64,000 bases of DNA, from positions 372,001 to 436,000 of the forward strand of contig JANEZZ010002241.1 of assembly GCA_026122225.1 (NCBI GenBank). The letters are read 5' to 3'. The DNA is from Heloderma charlesbogerti (taxonomy: Eukaryota; Chordata; Lepidosauria; Squamata; Helodermatidae). The position numbers and the translations under genes are program-made. The notes under the pieces were generated by a model. That model made no database searches, had not been told where the DNA came from, and saw nothing but the letters and a program-made list of their open reading frames with translations. The first letter of the stretch is position 1. The number at the start of each line of letters is the position of its first letter. Positions 10,531-20,753 of this stretch are shown one piece after another.

Positions 10531-12659
10531 GTATTAGAGTGTCACACATCAATAGGATGAGATTGTCAGTGAAGAGTATAATTTGCCTTATAGTCTTAGC
10601 TGCACAGACTCTTACCACCACCCACAGCCTCAGTAACAATTCCAGCATTATAGTCAACAAAGGAGATGTTATGTTAATCATGAACCGGTCAGATTACATA
10701 CAGGAGGTTAAGACACAAGTTCTCCAACACCACATCCTACAGTTCACTGCCCTTAGACCCCTTTGAAGACCACCAACAGGAACTTAATAGGGAAAGGGGA
10801 GAATAGGCTCTTAGAATTAAGGAACAAGGGTGCCTTTGAGCACACGCTCAGGACAGAACTTTGTTTTCAGTACCAGAACTGAGCTCACAGTCCAGTTGCA
10901 CAAAAATTCACTCTTGGTCCCCCTCCCCCAAGCTTTCTTCAATCTCTGCAGCCTCAGGGAGGGGCTTTTTGTTGCTGTTGTTAAGCAAGTCAGAGTTAGA
11001 AACTCTTGGTAATCTACTGAAAATCACCCAGAGATCTACCAGTAGAGCCTTCTGCCCACCCCTGATTTACACTATTGATCTTGCCATGACTATTCATCTC
11101 CAGCAGCTGCTAGTTATGAGTGGGCCACACCCACATTGTCTGGATATTGTTTATTCAACTGGATTCTGTATTCATTTATGTTCTGCACAGTATTATGACA
11201 CACGTACTATCTCTTACTTGACCTTTTAGACACATTTTGTTTAAAACATTCTTTTCTTTCTCCTCTTATGTACCCAGGGTATATGCCTACCCACTCAGGT
11301 GACTGCTTAATGCATCTGATGATGGGTTCTGGGCTGGCCAATGAAAACTTCTGCCACAATATATTTTTTAGACTTTAAGGTAGCCCAGGACTCTAGTTGT
11401 TTTGCTGTAACAGACTAACATAATCACTCGTATGTAATTTGCCAAAAATTCATATAGCATGGATGCATTCCTCTTATTTCAGACACAAAAGTTCAAGATT
11501 TCTTCTTGATTTGTTTGTTTGTTTAATCTGGCACCCACATTCTGCAACACACACACCCAAGTGTAGTTGCCAAAACAAAATTTCAGAATAGGAAAACAGT
11601 ACAGCTGAATATGCTCCATGCAGGACTATTAAGTTTAACTCTTAATAGGGTGGACCATTGAGCAATATTAAAATTAGAGGACAATGCCTGGTGCAGGAGG
11701 CCTGTATTTAAAACTTATGCAAACAGTGAGAATGCAGATTGGATCTACTAAATTAGCATTTCTCCTATGTGTCGTATACAACAGCTTATTCATTTCTGTG
11801 ATTTGAAGGGCATGTTCCAGTGCATATAATTAACAACTGCTGCAAAGTATATAGAATGCCTTTGCTACCTATTATTTCCATATGCCTGGGCCTACCTTCC
11901 GTTCTCTGTACTATGGTGGAGAGGTTCTGGGAACTACTTCTTCTGATGTAGAAGTTTTGTGAAGAACATCCTCAGAGGCATCTTCTTTATCATTACTACT
12001 TCACATGTTTCAAAAAACATGTGAGACAAGAATGCATGTAGCCCAGCCTTAATGGCTGCTTTTTCTGAAGAGGTAGCTTCAGAAGAGGCCCATTTTGATC
12101 ATGGAGGTGATGGGTGAGCAGTTAGTCATCTGGAACACATGTAATTCCATCTATAAGGTGTTCTTTAAGCAGAATACCAAAGAACTGACCAGATGGTATT
12201 AATAGTTCCTTTTGAACTTTTTAATTTCAAAAAACGTAAACACACTCCATATATGTTGTAAAGCTTGTAATAATTTTCACTCATTAGCTAAGTATGGGTT
12301 AGGACCTAACCCATATCTTTGGGTGATATTTTATGAGAAGTGAAAAAATTATGGGTGTAGCCATGATTGCACTTAATTCCAAGCAATCGGCTGTGCTGCT
12401 GAAAAATGGCGGGGTGATGGTGGAAAGAGAGAACTCTTTCTCTTCTGATGTGTCATATCCACAAATAATTTCTAATGCACAGAGAAAACAAGTGTTTATA
12501 GATTAAAATAAAATGTTCCATGACAGAGAACTGGTCATGCGTAGATATCAGAGAGAGCCTTCATTAATGGGCCCCAGTTCCCTGTATCTGGGGACATTCT
12601 CTCTCTCTTTTTCTATTCCTTTCTGCTCATTGTCTGCCAGTGCACTTTAGCCACGGTCC
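10531..12659. other. Unassigned DNA with no recognisable gene
   Basis: About 2.1 kb. Short frames (for example 122 codons at 10861-11229) show no domain-like pattern. A short TTTG run lies near 11510. A 22-bp palindrome, TATGGGTTAGG then CCTAACCCATA, is at 12293-12314; it includes TTAGGG-like bases but is not telomeric repeat. Confidence 0.45.
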
Positions 12660-12735
12660 AGCCATTCTGTAATTTATTTTTTATTTATAAATTGATGAGT
12701 TGCCTTTCAGCCCAGAAAATATGTGACAGATCTGC
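12660..12735. repeat. Short LINE-tail-like fragment
   Basis: 'gagttgcctttcagccca' is shared word for word with 34703-34720, where a longer repeat follows. Likely a remnant of the same LINE 3' region. Confidence 0.4.
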
Positions 12736-13108
12736 TAGGTGGCATGAAAAGGGAGTCCGAGGTTGTCTCCTTAGTACTTCTGCTATATCGTTACTGCTAT
12801 ACTGTTACTTTGGTCAAAAAAAGATTTCATCAAATGTTGTCAAATAATGGTCCAGTATTTTTAAAGCATTAAATTTATTAAAACTACATGTCATTGCTGG
12901 TCAATGCTGTTCGGTACTTAATTATTAGCAGACCAGTTCTTCAGGCAGGATTAGCACAGAAAGAGGATAGCACAGAAAGACAAGCTGGAGTATGGGCAGC
13001 CCTAGAACTTTTAGCACTGATGAGTGACTATGGAGATGCCTGCAGTTATAGCAAGTGGCCAGTAAGACAAATTCTGCTTTGTTGCTAGACTTGCTCTCAC
13101 CGCTATAG

Positions 13109-13175
13109 GGCCAAGAAGCAAGCAGTGCACACTCCTGACTTGCTAATAAAAGGGTACCATCATGAAATTGAAAAG
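13109..13175 (+). other. Very tentative small exon candidate A
   Basis: A 67-bp stretch lies between an acceptor-like CTATAG and a good donor (AAAAG then GTAAGC). One frame is open throughout (22 codons, entering in phase 2 and leaving in phase 0). It is compatible in phase with candidate B at 14549-14590. No protein family is recognised and the chance of coincidence is high. Confidence 0.12.
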
Positions 13176-13257
13176 GTAAGCAGACCTACATAATAGCATT
13201 CTTGTTTATGGAATATTTGACAATATTTGACCACAATTAAATAATAAGACCACACTG

Positions 13258-13510
13258 GAGAGCCAGTGTGGTGTAGTGGCAAGAGTGTTGGACTAGGAGC
13301 TGGGAGATCCGGGTTCTAGTCCCCACTCGGCCATGGAAGCTCACTGGGTGACTTTGGGCCAGTCACAGACTCTCAGCCCAACCCACCTCACAGGGTTGTT
13401 GTTGTGAGGATAAAATGGAGAGGAGGAGGATAATGTAAGCCGCCTTGGGTTCCTTGCAAGAGGAAAAAAGACGGGGTATAAATGCAATAAATAAATAAAT
13501 AAATAAATAA
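13258..13510 (+). mobile_element. Full-length tRNA-derived SINE
   Basis: The head GAGAGCCAGTGTGGTGTAGT contains an RNA polymerase III A box (TGGTGTAGTGG, 13269-13279), followed 33 bases on by a B box (GGTTCTAGTCC, 13312-13322). The body is followed by 'gggtataaatgcaataaataaata' and an (AAAT)n tail to 13510. The tail resembles L2-like LINE ends, which suggests an L2-type partner for retroposition. Antisense relatives are at 7591-7816 and 55033-55184. No clean target duplication was found. Confidence 0.85.
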
Positions 13511-13639
13511 GACAGTAATTGGCCAATACACTGAAAATATTTGACCAGTCAATTGACAAGGTGCCAATCCTAGCTGTTACCCAAGTCAAATGTTCAGTTT
13601 GCTTAATAAGTGAGATGGTACTGCTATCCAGATGGTACT

Positions 13640-13935
13640 CCAGGTTTTTGAGGGCCCTTGGGCAAGACACGCCCAATAGGACCCCTTCCTCAGTGAGTCT
13701 ATCTTCTCAACGCCATCGTTTCAAAGTTGCTATGGCTGAGCCTCAACTTTCTTATCATGGCTATCTTGCTTGACAGGAAGATAGCCAGTAAGCACACAGG
13801 CAGTAGCATCCTCCTTACCACCACCATCGTTGTCTGGACCAGAGTGAGAGGCAAGAGAACAAGCAGGCTGCAACGGTGAAGAGGAGGAGCAACTCCAGGG
13901 GGCTGTTGTCAGTGTGCCCATACCGGGGTGTGCTT
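13640..13935 (-). repeat. hAT-like dispersed element, antisense copy
   Basis: Reverse-complement relative of 49205-49610. Shared ordered words include 'caggtttttgagggcccttg', 'gacacgcccaataggacccc', 'cagtgagtctat' and 'gtctggaccagagtgagagg'. No coding content. Confidence 0.55.
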
Positions 13936-14548
13936 AACCATGCCTACCTTTGACACCGGCCACTTCTAACAGATGCACAATTCTGAGCACAAAAGCCAAC
14001 TTTTTTTAAATAAACCCCGCCTTTCAAGATTCTTTTTTTTTTTTAATGTTTGGAATGCTCCCAATTCCTATTTCTAGATTTGGTTCTTTTCCTATATCTT
14101 TTTTAAGAACGGGGAAGGGTAATCTTCTGAAAGACTGATTTTTGGCAGACACAGAAGGATCTCATCATTAGTGCCCCATGGAACAATGGCAATGTCAAAT
14201 TTCCAGACACTGCAGCAACGTTTTAGCCTGCACCATGGAAAGAGTTTTAGTCTCTGATTATGCAGTGCACTGGAAACCAAAGGGTTACAGCAAAATCTAT
14301 CTATAAACAATTCTCCACTAAATCAAACTATGCAGGAATGTAACAGTTGCTGCCTTGCTCAGTGTCAGCGCTATTTCCTAATGCAGCTCACTGCCTCTGA
14401 ACCACCACAAGGGAGACATTCCAAGAGTTCTGTGCTCAAGCATCTCTTGGCTGACATCCATAATTCAGCTGGCATGAACTCAGTAATAAATCCTACAAAT
14501 ATGTATGCTGGTGGTGCCATGAAATGATATCTCTTATGCTGTCCACAG

Positions 14549-14590
14549 GCACATTCGAAGCATGATGAAGGAAATCCACAAGGTTACCAG
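14549..14590 (+). other. Very tentative small exon candidate B
   Basis: A 42-bp stretch between a pyrimidine-bearing acceptor (GTCCACAG) and a donor (CCAG then GTACAT). It is open in phase 0 for 14 codons and in phase with candidate A 1.4 kb upstream. No family is recognised; it may be coincidence. Confidence 0.12.
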
Positions 14591-14784
14591 GTACATTTCT
14601 GCTTCTTTATTTTAAAGCCGATCAAAAAGGCAAGGAATTGTGCAATAATGAACATTTCTGCAAGCAAAATTAGAAATAATTTTTGTAAGAAGTTAAGTCC
14701 AGGGTGTGTTTTATTTAGTCGTGTACACCATCACCTACACTGATGGTGCTGTCCTATGGATCATATGCATTCATCTCTGGCTGT

Positions 14785-14994
14785 TGGGCAGCATCCAGTG
14801 TGACACGAGCGCTGATGTAAATTACATTGATTGTGGAAACTCCAGCATAACGCCAATAGTGTAAGCTGACATGATGGGATTCCTCGGAAAACCCATCATG
14901 CCAGCTAACGCTATTGGCGTTGTGCTAGAGGTCCCTGACACTGGCACAACATACTGTACGTTAGCACTCCTGTCGCATTGGATACTGCCCATTG
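14785..14994. mobile_element. Hairpin MITE with TIR TGGGCAGCATCCA
   Basis: Left end TGGGCAGCATCCAGTGTGAC corresponds to the complement of the right end (CGCATTGGATACTGCCCA). The core at 14841-14930 is a hairpin with ~42-bp arms: AACGCCAATAGTG...GACATGATGGG pairs with CCCATCATGCCAGC...CTATTGGCGTT. Non-autonomous, with no frame. Target duplication not resolved. Confidence 0.65.
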
Positions 14995-15198
14995 TATTAA
15001 ATTAATTACATGCTGTTGATAGAATATGGACTATGAACAGCTGCTACAAGAGCCCTGTGGGTTGCAAAAACAGAGTAACTTTTGAAATTAATAAACAAAC
15101 TAAAAATAAGTTTTAGCATGCATATCTTAAAAGATACCCTGAAAAAAATATCAGTGGAGTAAAATGAGGCATTGGCTGACTCAAAAATAGATGTAATG

Positions 15199-15500
15199 AT
15201 AGAATCATAAGAATCAGAGTGTCCCTCAGAGATCAGCTAGTCCAACCCCTTGCTCAATGCAGGCTCTGCACTGCAGGGTGCAGTACAGTATCCATGACAG
15301 ATGGCCATCCAGCCTCTGCTTAAATGCCCCAAGTGAAGGAGAACCCACCACCTCCTGAGGCAATCTGTCCCACTGCTGAGACCCAGCAGAGAACCCACCA
15401 CCTCCTGAGGCAATCTGTCCCACTGCTGAACAGCTCTCACTCTTAGGAAATTTCTCCTAGTGTTAGCCAAAATCTGCTTCCCGCCATTTTTACCCACTGG
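15199..15500 (-). mobile_element. CR1 LINE 3' end, antisense, with internal 50-bp duplication
   Basis: Begins ATAGAATCATAAGAATCAGA, the complement of the CR1 tail, and continues through the complement of the C-terminal CR1 pol region (QWDRLPQEVVGSP on the minus strand). A segment starting GAGAACCCACCACCTCC is repeated with a 50-bp period (15339 and 15389); the 41 bases shared are identical, so the duplication is recent relative to the insertion. Confidence 0.85.
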
Positions 15501-15880
15501 AATTCCTAAGATAACATTTTGTTAGACTTTTGGATTTTCTTAATAAAAAGGTCTAGGCTATGGAATCCTGAGATGCTACTCACATATTTCTCTGCAAGCT
15601 TAACAGCGCAATTCTGACCTTCCATTGTTGATGGCTGGAGGGGGTTAGGATGTAGCGGAGGCGGCCCTCCACCAGCCTACACCTGCAGAGAGAATCTCTG
15701 CTGGTGCGGGGCCTTCACTGTGGCAGAGGCCCCCACCCCTCTGCACCCAGGCAGGGAGAAACCCACTGCTCTGCTCTTTCTTGTCCCCCCTTTTGGATTG
15801 CTCTGGGTCTCTAAAGTAAACTATGAGCCAGATCCTAACCATTTTTTTACTCATAACGAAGTCCCATTTATCTCAGTAGA

Positions 15881-15935
15881 ACATTCTAAGGTCTTGTAGG
15901 CCCCTTCCAACCCTACTATTCTATGATTCTTCCAA
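15881..15935 (+). mobile_element. CR1 LINE 3' tail, sense
   Basis: 'aaggtcttgtaggcccct', then 'ccaaccctactattctatga' ending TTCTATGATTCTT is the octamer-rich CR1 terminus. Only ~50 bases remain. Confidence 0.75.
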
Positions 15936-15954
15936 TGAAATATGCTTACGATTG

Positions 15955-16050
15955 CAGTCAGAGGCTACAATCGTATGCACACTTACCTAGAATTAAGTCC
16001 CACTGAACTCAGTGGAACATACTTCCCAATAAACACGCATGGGATTGCAC
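15955..16050. repeat. TACTCAGAAGTAAGT-type repeat copy
   Basis: 'cacacttacctagaattaag', 'tcccactgaactcagtgg' and 'catgggattgcac' match the widespread short repeat listed at 2285-2590, in the opposite sense. Confidence 0.55.
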
Positions 16051-16261
16051 CATAATACATCTGTAGTTGCCATAATGGCCAGTCTTGTCCCATGACTGAA
16101 ACACTATAAAAGAGAACTGGCAAGAATAACACATTTGGGCAAGAGACGGGGGGGCAAAATGTTATGGACATGGAACTCACCATTCTGCCTAGAGGTCCCA
16201 CATCCTTTATTCCTCTAAACTGTGGCTGAAACTTTTAGTCAATCAGTTAAATTAATCAACT

Positions 16262-16717
16262 AAGGGAGCAATCCTATGGCCCCTAGACATTGTCTGAGGG
16301 GCCATAGGATACAGGGGATTCCCCCTCTGAGGTCAGAGATAATGCTCTGACCTTGGAAGGGGGAGTCTGAGATCTGCCCCCCACTCCTTGCCCCCTCACA
16401 GCTGGCATGAAAAGAACCATGCTAGCTGCCCTCCGAGGTTGGAAAATCGACCTCGGAGAGGGGGGAAAGGGGAGGGAAGGAGACTGTAGAGTCCAGGATA
16501 TGAGTTATCCTGAGCCTCTGCCAGCCTCCTTCTCTCCCATTATGAAGTGCCGTTGCTAGATGGGCTAAAGAGCTCATCTAGTGAAATATGCAGGGCGGGA
16601 GGATGAGGAAGCAAAGATCGCCTCTGCCTCTCCTCCCGCACTGCACTGGATGATCGGAAGCCTCTGAATTTGGGGACTTCCAATCATCGAGGGTGCAATC
16701 AATGGGATTGCGCCCTT
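16262..16717. mobile_element. Inverted-repeat MITE, 456 bp, AAGGGTGCAATCC family
   Basis: Starts AAGGGAGCAATCCTATGG and ends ATTGGGATTGCGCCCTT-like (ATGGGATTGCGCCCTT), an obvious imperfect terminal inverted repeat. Internal hairpins include 'cctatggcccctagacat' against 'gaggggccatagg' and 'ctccgaggttgg' against 'cgacctcggag'. Length and order of segments match 37441-37893. Confidence 0.75.
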
Positions 16718-16849
16718 AAACAATAGGTGCCCCCGATGAATCAGACAGAAACAATTACAAGTTTAAAATATTTTTAAGGTAAGTGGAAATAATAACTGCA
16801 CATGCTGTACCATTTTTTAAGACTGCACCTTTTAAGAGTGTGGTTTATT

Positions 16850-17590
16850 AAAAGTGCACATGGCATGGCATTCCTTCCTGTATGAAAGAGAATAGGGAGC
16901 ATTGTCCAGAGCTGCAGCTAAGGCTGGATCTTGGGGCCAAAGTCCAGGGACTCACAGTCGGGGGGGGCGGAGAGTCTAGATGACCACCTGGAGAGTGGCA
17001 GGTAATGAGGGCAGAGGCAAAGAGGCCTGGCATCAGCTTCTGGGCTGGCATGGGCATGCCAGGGCCCACCAAGGGCCAACCTTGGTTGCCACAGCACCCT
17101 TCCTATTTTAAAAAAGATTGTTCCTTTTAATTATTATATTCTTTATTATAAATGATTATTCTTATTTTATAGTCAGGGGGCAGCTGGCTGGGTGTGGTTA
17201 CAGGTGCTCATTTTAAAATATTCTTGTCTACAAAATAAAATGGTGCTTATTATTCCCAAGTAAATGTGTTCAGTGTCAGGGCAGCAGTGTCCATTGTATT
17301 CCTGTAGTCATGATGATGCTATGGTTTCAGTGAGTTTCAAATACAAAAGTACACAGATTATTTCTTTTTTAAAATATCAGGATTGGCAAATGGTTTTTGG
17401 TTGTTTTGCGTCAACATATCAGGAATGTAGAAGCAGTTATAATGCATGGAATGGTGGTGGGGAGGGAAGAAGAGAAATGTTAATTGTGTGCTTCACAACT
17501 GAGGGGGTACACATGGCTGTCTAAAAGGGGTCCCTGTAATACCATTAAGTCCAGGATCTAAAATGACCCAGCTACACCACTGATATTGTG
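16850..17590. repeat. Anonymous dispersed repeat, copy 2
   Basis: Longer relative of 9625-10050, with the shared words 'ggggccaaagtccaggg', 'gtattcctgta', 'atcaggaatgtagaagcag', 'gcatggaatggtgg' and 'aagtccaggatctaaaatga'. An insertion or divergent stretch (17090-17255) separates its two halves. Confidence 0.55.
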
Positions 17591-18359
17591 TCTAAGATTA
17601 TGCTGGCTGCAACTCATCTAACAAAGTATGCTTTTTCTGAAGAACTATTTTTTCCCATATGCAAATATATGCAGATTTAATCAGATTATTAAAACTTGTA
17701 CAATCAGTTTACTAAGATTTATTTAATTGGGTCACAGACCTATTTGAAACTACTGTTTGTAGTTGAGATTTAATATAATTTACTACAACTATGTGATTTA
17801 ATTTGGTGGTGTAGGTTAATGAAATAGGAACGTTGGGAACAGAAAAATCTTGATTCATAACAAGAGGAAGGACTAATCATCTTCATACTTCTTGCAATTC
17901 TCCTGTGCTACAATTTCTGCAAACCTTTGAGTATGTGGTAGGAGTGTCATTTAGTGGTAGAAGACATGTAAAAGAATACCTTTCACTCAACCAAAACAAA
18001 CAGGAGTGGAAGAGAGATGGCATCCTCTCGAAAAAGCACATCACTGGCCCAGAATATTTTTAGAACTCTTATTTGCAGAAGACCTTGATACGTTTGACCT
18101 AGTTCATGGAGGCCTTGTTTAGCAAGTTGGAAATTTTGATGCAGCCACTGGTGGTCTCCTTTTTATTATTATGTGATAGGCAATTGCATAGAAACCATTG
18201 TGAATTAGTTACTAAATACCTGGATTTTAATCTCAGATGTCTAGGTTCAAGTCCTATCTCTGCCACAGATCCATTATGGGGCCTTGACCAAGTCACTATA
18301 TCTCAGTCCTAGCTTTTTTATCAGTAAATTGTAGTCTATATCCAGAGCTGTTTTCAGTA

Positions 18360-18364
<5 letters not shown>
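17591..18364. other. Unassigned DNA
   Basis: AT-rich; no repeat, exon or RNA gene recognised. Confidence 0.45.

Positions 18365-18390
<26 letters not shown>
18365..18390. repeat. (AC)n microsatellite
   Basis: Thirteen AC units, followed 29 bases later by an A14 run (18420-18433). Confidence 0.97.
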
Positions 18391-18959
18391 GATGATTTTG
18401 AAGCATTTTACCAAAGTAAAAAAAAAAAAAAAAGCAGTAAGAATCTAGTATTGTTATAGTCCTCTACTACTATAAATATCTATGACTGGAACATATGCAA
18501 CAAAATGCTAAGTCAACAGGAGTTTATGGAAGTTACTTGATTTAAACTGAGTGGAGTCAGCCAGGTTTACATCAAAAGCATCGTTCTGAGGTTAAGGAGA
18601 TAAGATTGTATTCTTTAAATATAATTATTTTCTTCCCCACTAGAAGGCCAGATTTTACTCAAGTGTGTTGAGTAATTTTTCTCACCATCAGCAACACATT
18701 ATGCCTAAAACAGCATAGATAGCCATGTTTGTCAGTAGGAAAACCCCCAACATCTACATGTTGGTCAGTAGAAAAAGACCCAGCATCTAGAGTGGCTTTA
18801 AATCCTTGTTGTGGCTGTAATATCATTCTAGCTGTTTCTCCCTCATCCCCTCTCATTTTCTTAACAGCTAGCCTGATGTAAAGTACTGGAGAAATGGGAA
18901 GCTTGCTCACAATTATTTTGTGACATGTTGGTGTTATGTCCCTTGTGACATGAGCAAAA
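18391..18959. other. Unassigned DNA
   Basis: Contains the A14 run; otherwise nothing recognised. Confidence 0.4.
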
Positions 18960-19196
18960 TTAACAATCATGGAATGAGAGGAGAGGTCCTCTTACGGATC
19001 GATAACTGGTTAAAAGAACAGAAATCAGAGAGTATGAATAAATGGTAAATTCTCGCAGTGGAGGGATGTAAATGGTGGGGTCCCACATGGATATATTGGG
19101 ACCAATGCTTTTCAACTTGTTCAGAAATGCTCAATAAATGTTCAGAAGTGAGTTGGCCAAGTTTGCTGATGACACCAAATTATTTAGGGTGGTGCG
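18960..19196 (+). mobile_element. CR1-type LINE pol fragment
   Basis: The bases 'tttgctgatgacaccaaatt' encode FADDTKLF, the reverse-transcriptase active-site box as found in CR1/L2 elements; the upstream 'ccaatgcttttcaacttgtt' fits the preceding PMLFNL motif. The frame is broken. It is cut at about 19197 by a MITE-like sequence. Confidence 0.65.
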
Positions 19197-19500
19197 GGAG
19201 CAATCCTATGTCCCCTAGGGGGAATAGGATTTTTATCCTATGTCTAGGGGACATAGGATTTTTAGTTTTCCTGGCTCCACGCTCAAAGTCAGGGCTCAGA
19301 GCTCAGAGCCAGGAAACCATGCTCCCTGCCCCTTCCACCTCCACCAGGATGGAACTGCACCAGCTGCCTCTCTGCACTCAGTAAACAGAGCACAGAGACA
19401 GGGAGAAGGGCGTGCTCCTGGGGGAGGGGAGGAGATGGGGTGGCATTCCTATGATCTTTCCTATGGCTGCTGCAGCCTCCTTTCCTCCCCCTCCCTCTCC
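19197..19500. mobile_element. Partial AAGGGTGCAATCC-family MITE with 19203-19259 hairpin
   Basis: Begins 'gggagcaatcctatg', as in the other copies. A hairpin formed by AATCCTATGTCCCCTAG and CTAGGGGACATAGGATT follows (19203-19259), with a nested 'aataggatttttatcctat' loop. The right terminus is not recognisable. Confidence 0.5.
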
Positions 19501-19509
19501 CTGAAGGCT

Positions 19510-19799
19510 AGCCTATCACGGGGAAAAACACAGCCTCAAATGGCATTTATGGCTGCATTTAGGTTAAACTATGTGCTTTATGGCCACCAGTGGTGTCCAC
19601 TATGCCATTTGTGGCTGTGTGTTTCCCAGCGAAATGGTAATGGCAGCTGCCATTACTATATCACCAGCGGCATGGAGCCGGTGTGCCGTTCCACCTGAAA
19701 TCCAAAGTTAAGTGATCCTTTCCACTGCGGATTCTGGAGGCCGGATTCCAAAGAATCCAGGCTTATTTGAGTCCATGGCAGAATTCTTTAACATCTCTA
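19510..19799. mobile_element. Old, diverged copy of the palindromic hAT family
   Basis: Ends 'tccatggcagaattctttaa' plus CATCTCTA, matching the family's right end (ccgtggcagaattctctg, then CATCCCTA). Two palindromes remain. One has 26-bp arms at 19521-19546 and 19602-19627 (GGGAAAAACACAGCC against GGCTGTGTGTTTCCC, around CAAATGGCAT). The other is a perfect 20-bp GTAATGGCAGCTGCCATTAC at 19637-19656. The left end is lost, and it is more diverged than the copy 230 bp downstream. Confidence 0.65.
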
Positions 19800-19829
19800 G
19801 TTGCATGTCCAGGTGTGTGTGTGTGTCTC

Positions 19830-20024
19830 CACCAGCAATTTACTTTGAGCTGGCTGCGTTTAGAGGTGGTTAGGGGTACATGACATTATGGCCATCCAGC
19901 AGCCACTCCAGAGAGCTCATCACGGAAAAACTGGATTTTCTGAGACTGCTTATAGTCCAATTCTTTTCCTTAAGTTGGGTTCTCTGCAACATAGTTGTTG
20001 TATGCCCCAACCTCTGCATTTACC
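19830..20024 (+). repeat. Host repeat, left part, interrupted by the 20-kb palindromic element
   Basis: Aligns in inverted orientation with 60880-61066: 'catgacattatggccatcc', 'agcagccactccagag', 'gaaaaactggattttctgag', 'agtccaattcttttcct', 'tgtatgccccaacct'. A shorter piece also occurs at 52190-52235. It resumes at 20754. Confidence 0.75.
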
Positions 20025-20753
20025 TAGGGATGTGTGAAAGTCACTTACCTTTTTGAAGGGGTGATTTGCGGTGTGGGGGAGGTGCTCTGCGCCTCCCCCC
20101 GAAATTCTAACCCATCCGGCTCCGCTCCGCAGCAATTCCGTGGAGCCGCCAGCCAGATGCATTTGCAGGCATGCAGAGCCTGAGGACACAAATGGCAGCG
20201 GCTATGGTGGCCGCCGTTTGCATTTCTGTTTTTTTTGCCGTGATAGGCTACATAAATATTTACGTAGCCTATCACAGCAAAAAAAACAGGTGCAAATGGC
20301 ATAGTGGCCACCATTTGCACCCCTGTCTTTTGCCGTGATAGGCTACATAAATATTTACATAGCCTATCGCGGCAAAAAAACAGGGGCGCAAATGGCGGCT
20401 ATGGCCGCCGCCATTTGCGTTCCCTTTTTTTGCCATGATAGGCTACGTAAATATTTACGTAGCATATCACGGCCTCCGCAGGGATGCAAATGGCATCCCT
20501 GCATTCGCCATGATAAGCTATGTAAGTATTTACGTAGCCTATCATGGCAAAAATGGGGAAGCGAATGGCGGCCGCAGATGCGGCCGCCATTCGCAAAGAA
20601 GCGCGAATGGCACCAGGTAAGTGCTCCATTTTGCCCGCCTTTCGCAGGGGGTTGAGGTGGGGGGGAGCTTCTTTCTGCCATGGATTTCAGGGGGCCGAAT
20701 GCACTGGCATTCAGCCTCACTGAGATCCGTGGAGGAATCCTCTGATATCCCTA
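20025..20753. mobile_element. Palindromic hAT-like MITE, 729 bp, complete
   Basis: Termini are TAGGGATG (20025) and TATCCCTA (ending 20753). Flanking octamers CATTTACC (20017-20024) and CATTTATC (20754-20761) are an 8-bp target duplication with one mismatch. The inverted host repeat at 60862-60900 shows the unoccupied site. The body alternates two palindrome types. Type 1 (GATAGGCTACGTAAATATTT and its complement) has centres near 20257, 20352, 20452 and 20527. Type 2 (CAAATGGCGGC and its complement) has centres near 20306, 20402, 20490 and 20577. The last type 2 unit (20561-20594) has perfect 16-bp arms around a 2-base gap. There is no open frame of note, so the element is non-autonomous. An 8-bp duplication and short TIR are hAT hallmarks. 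Confidence 0.9.
20235..20594. repeat. Array of eight alternating palindromes
   Basis: Type 1: 20235-20280, 20327-20378, 20431-20473, 20507-20550. Type 2: 20286-20326, 20384-20420, 20478-20502, 20561-20594. Each should extrude as a hairpin or cruciform. Spacing between successive type 1 centres is about 95, 100 and 75 bp. Type 2 arms contain GCCGCCATTTGC-like sequence resembling the YY1 binding site. Confidence 0.9.

Noticed and set aside
12293..12314. Interstitial telomeric repeat
   Set aside because: Only a single TTAGG-containing 22-bp palindrome, not a TTAGGG array.
19240..19698. 152-codon ORF
   Set aside because: Lies across a MITE fragment and an old palindromic element; no protein-like features.
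20235..20594. CRISPR-like array of regularly spaced palindromes
   Set aside because: Units are inverted repeats of two alternating kinds with no unique spacers, inside an element with TIR and TSD in a vertebrate genome.
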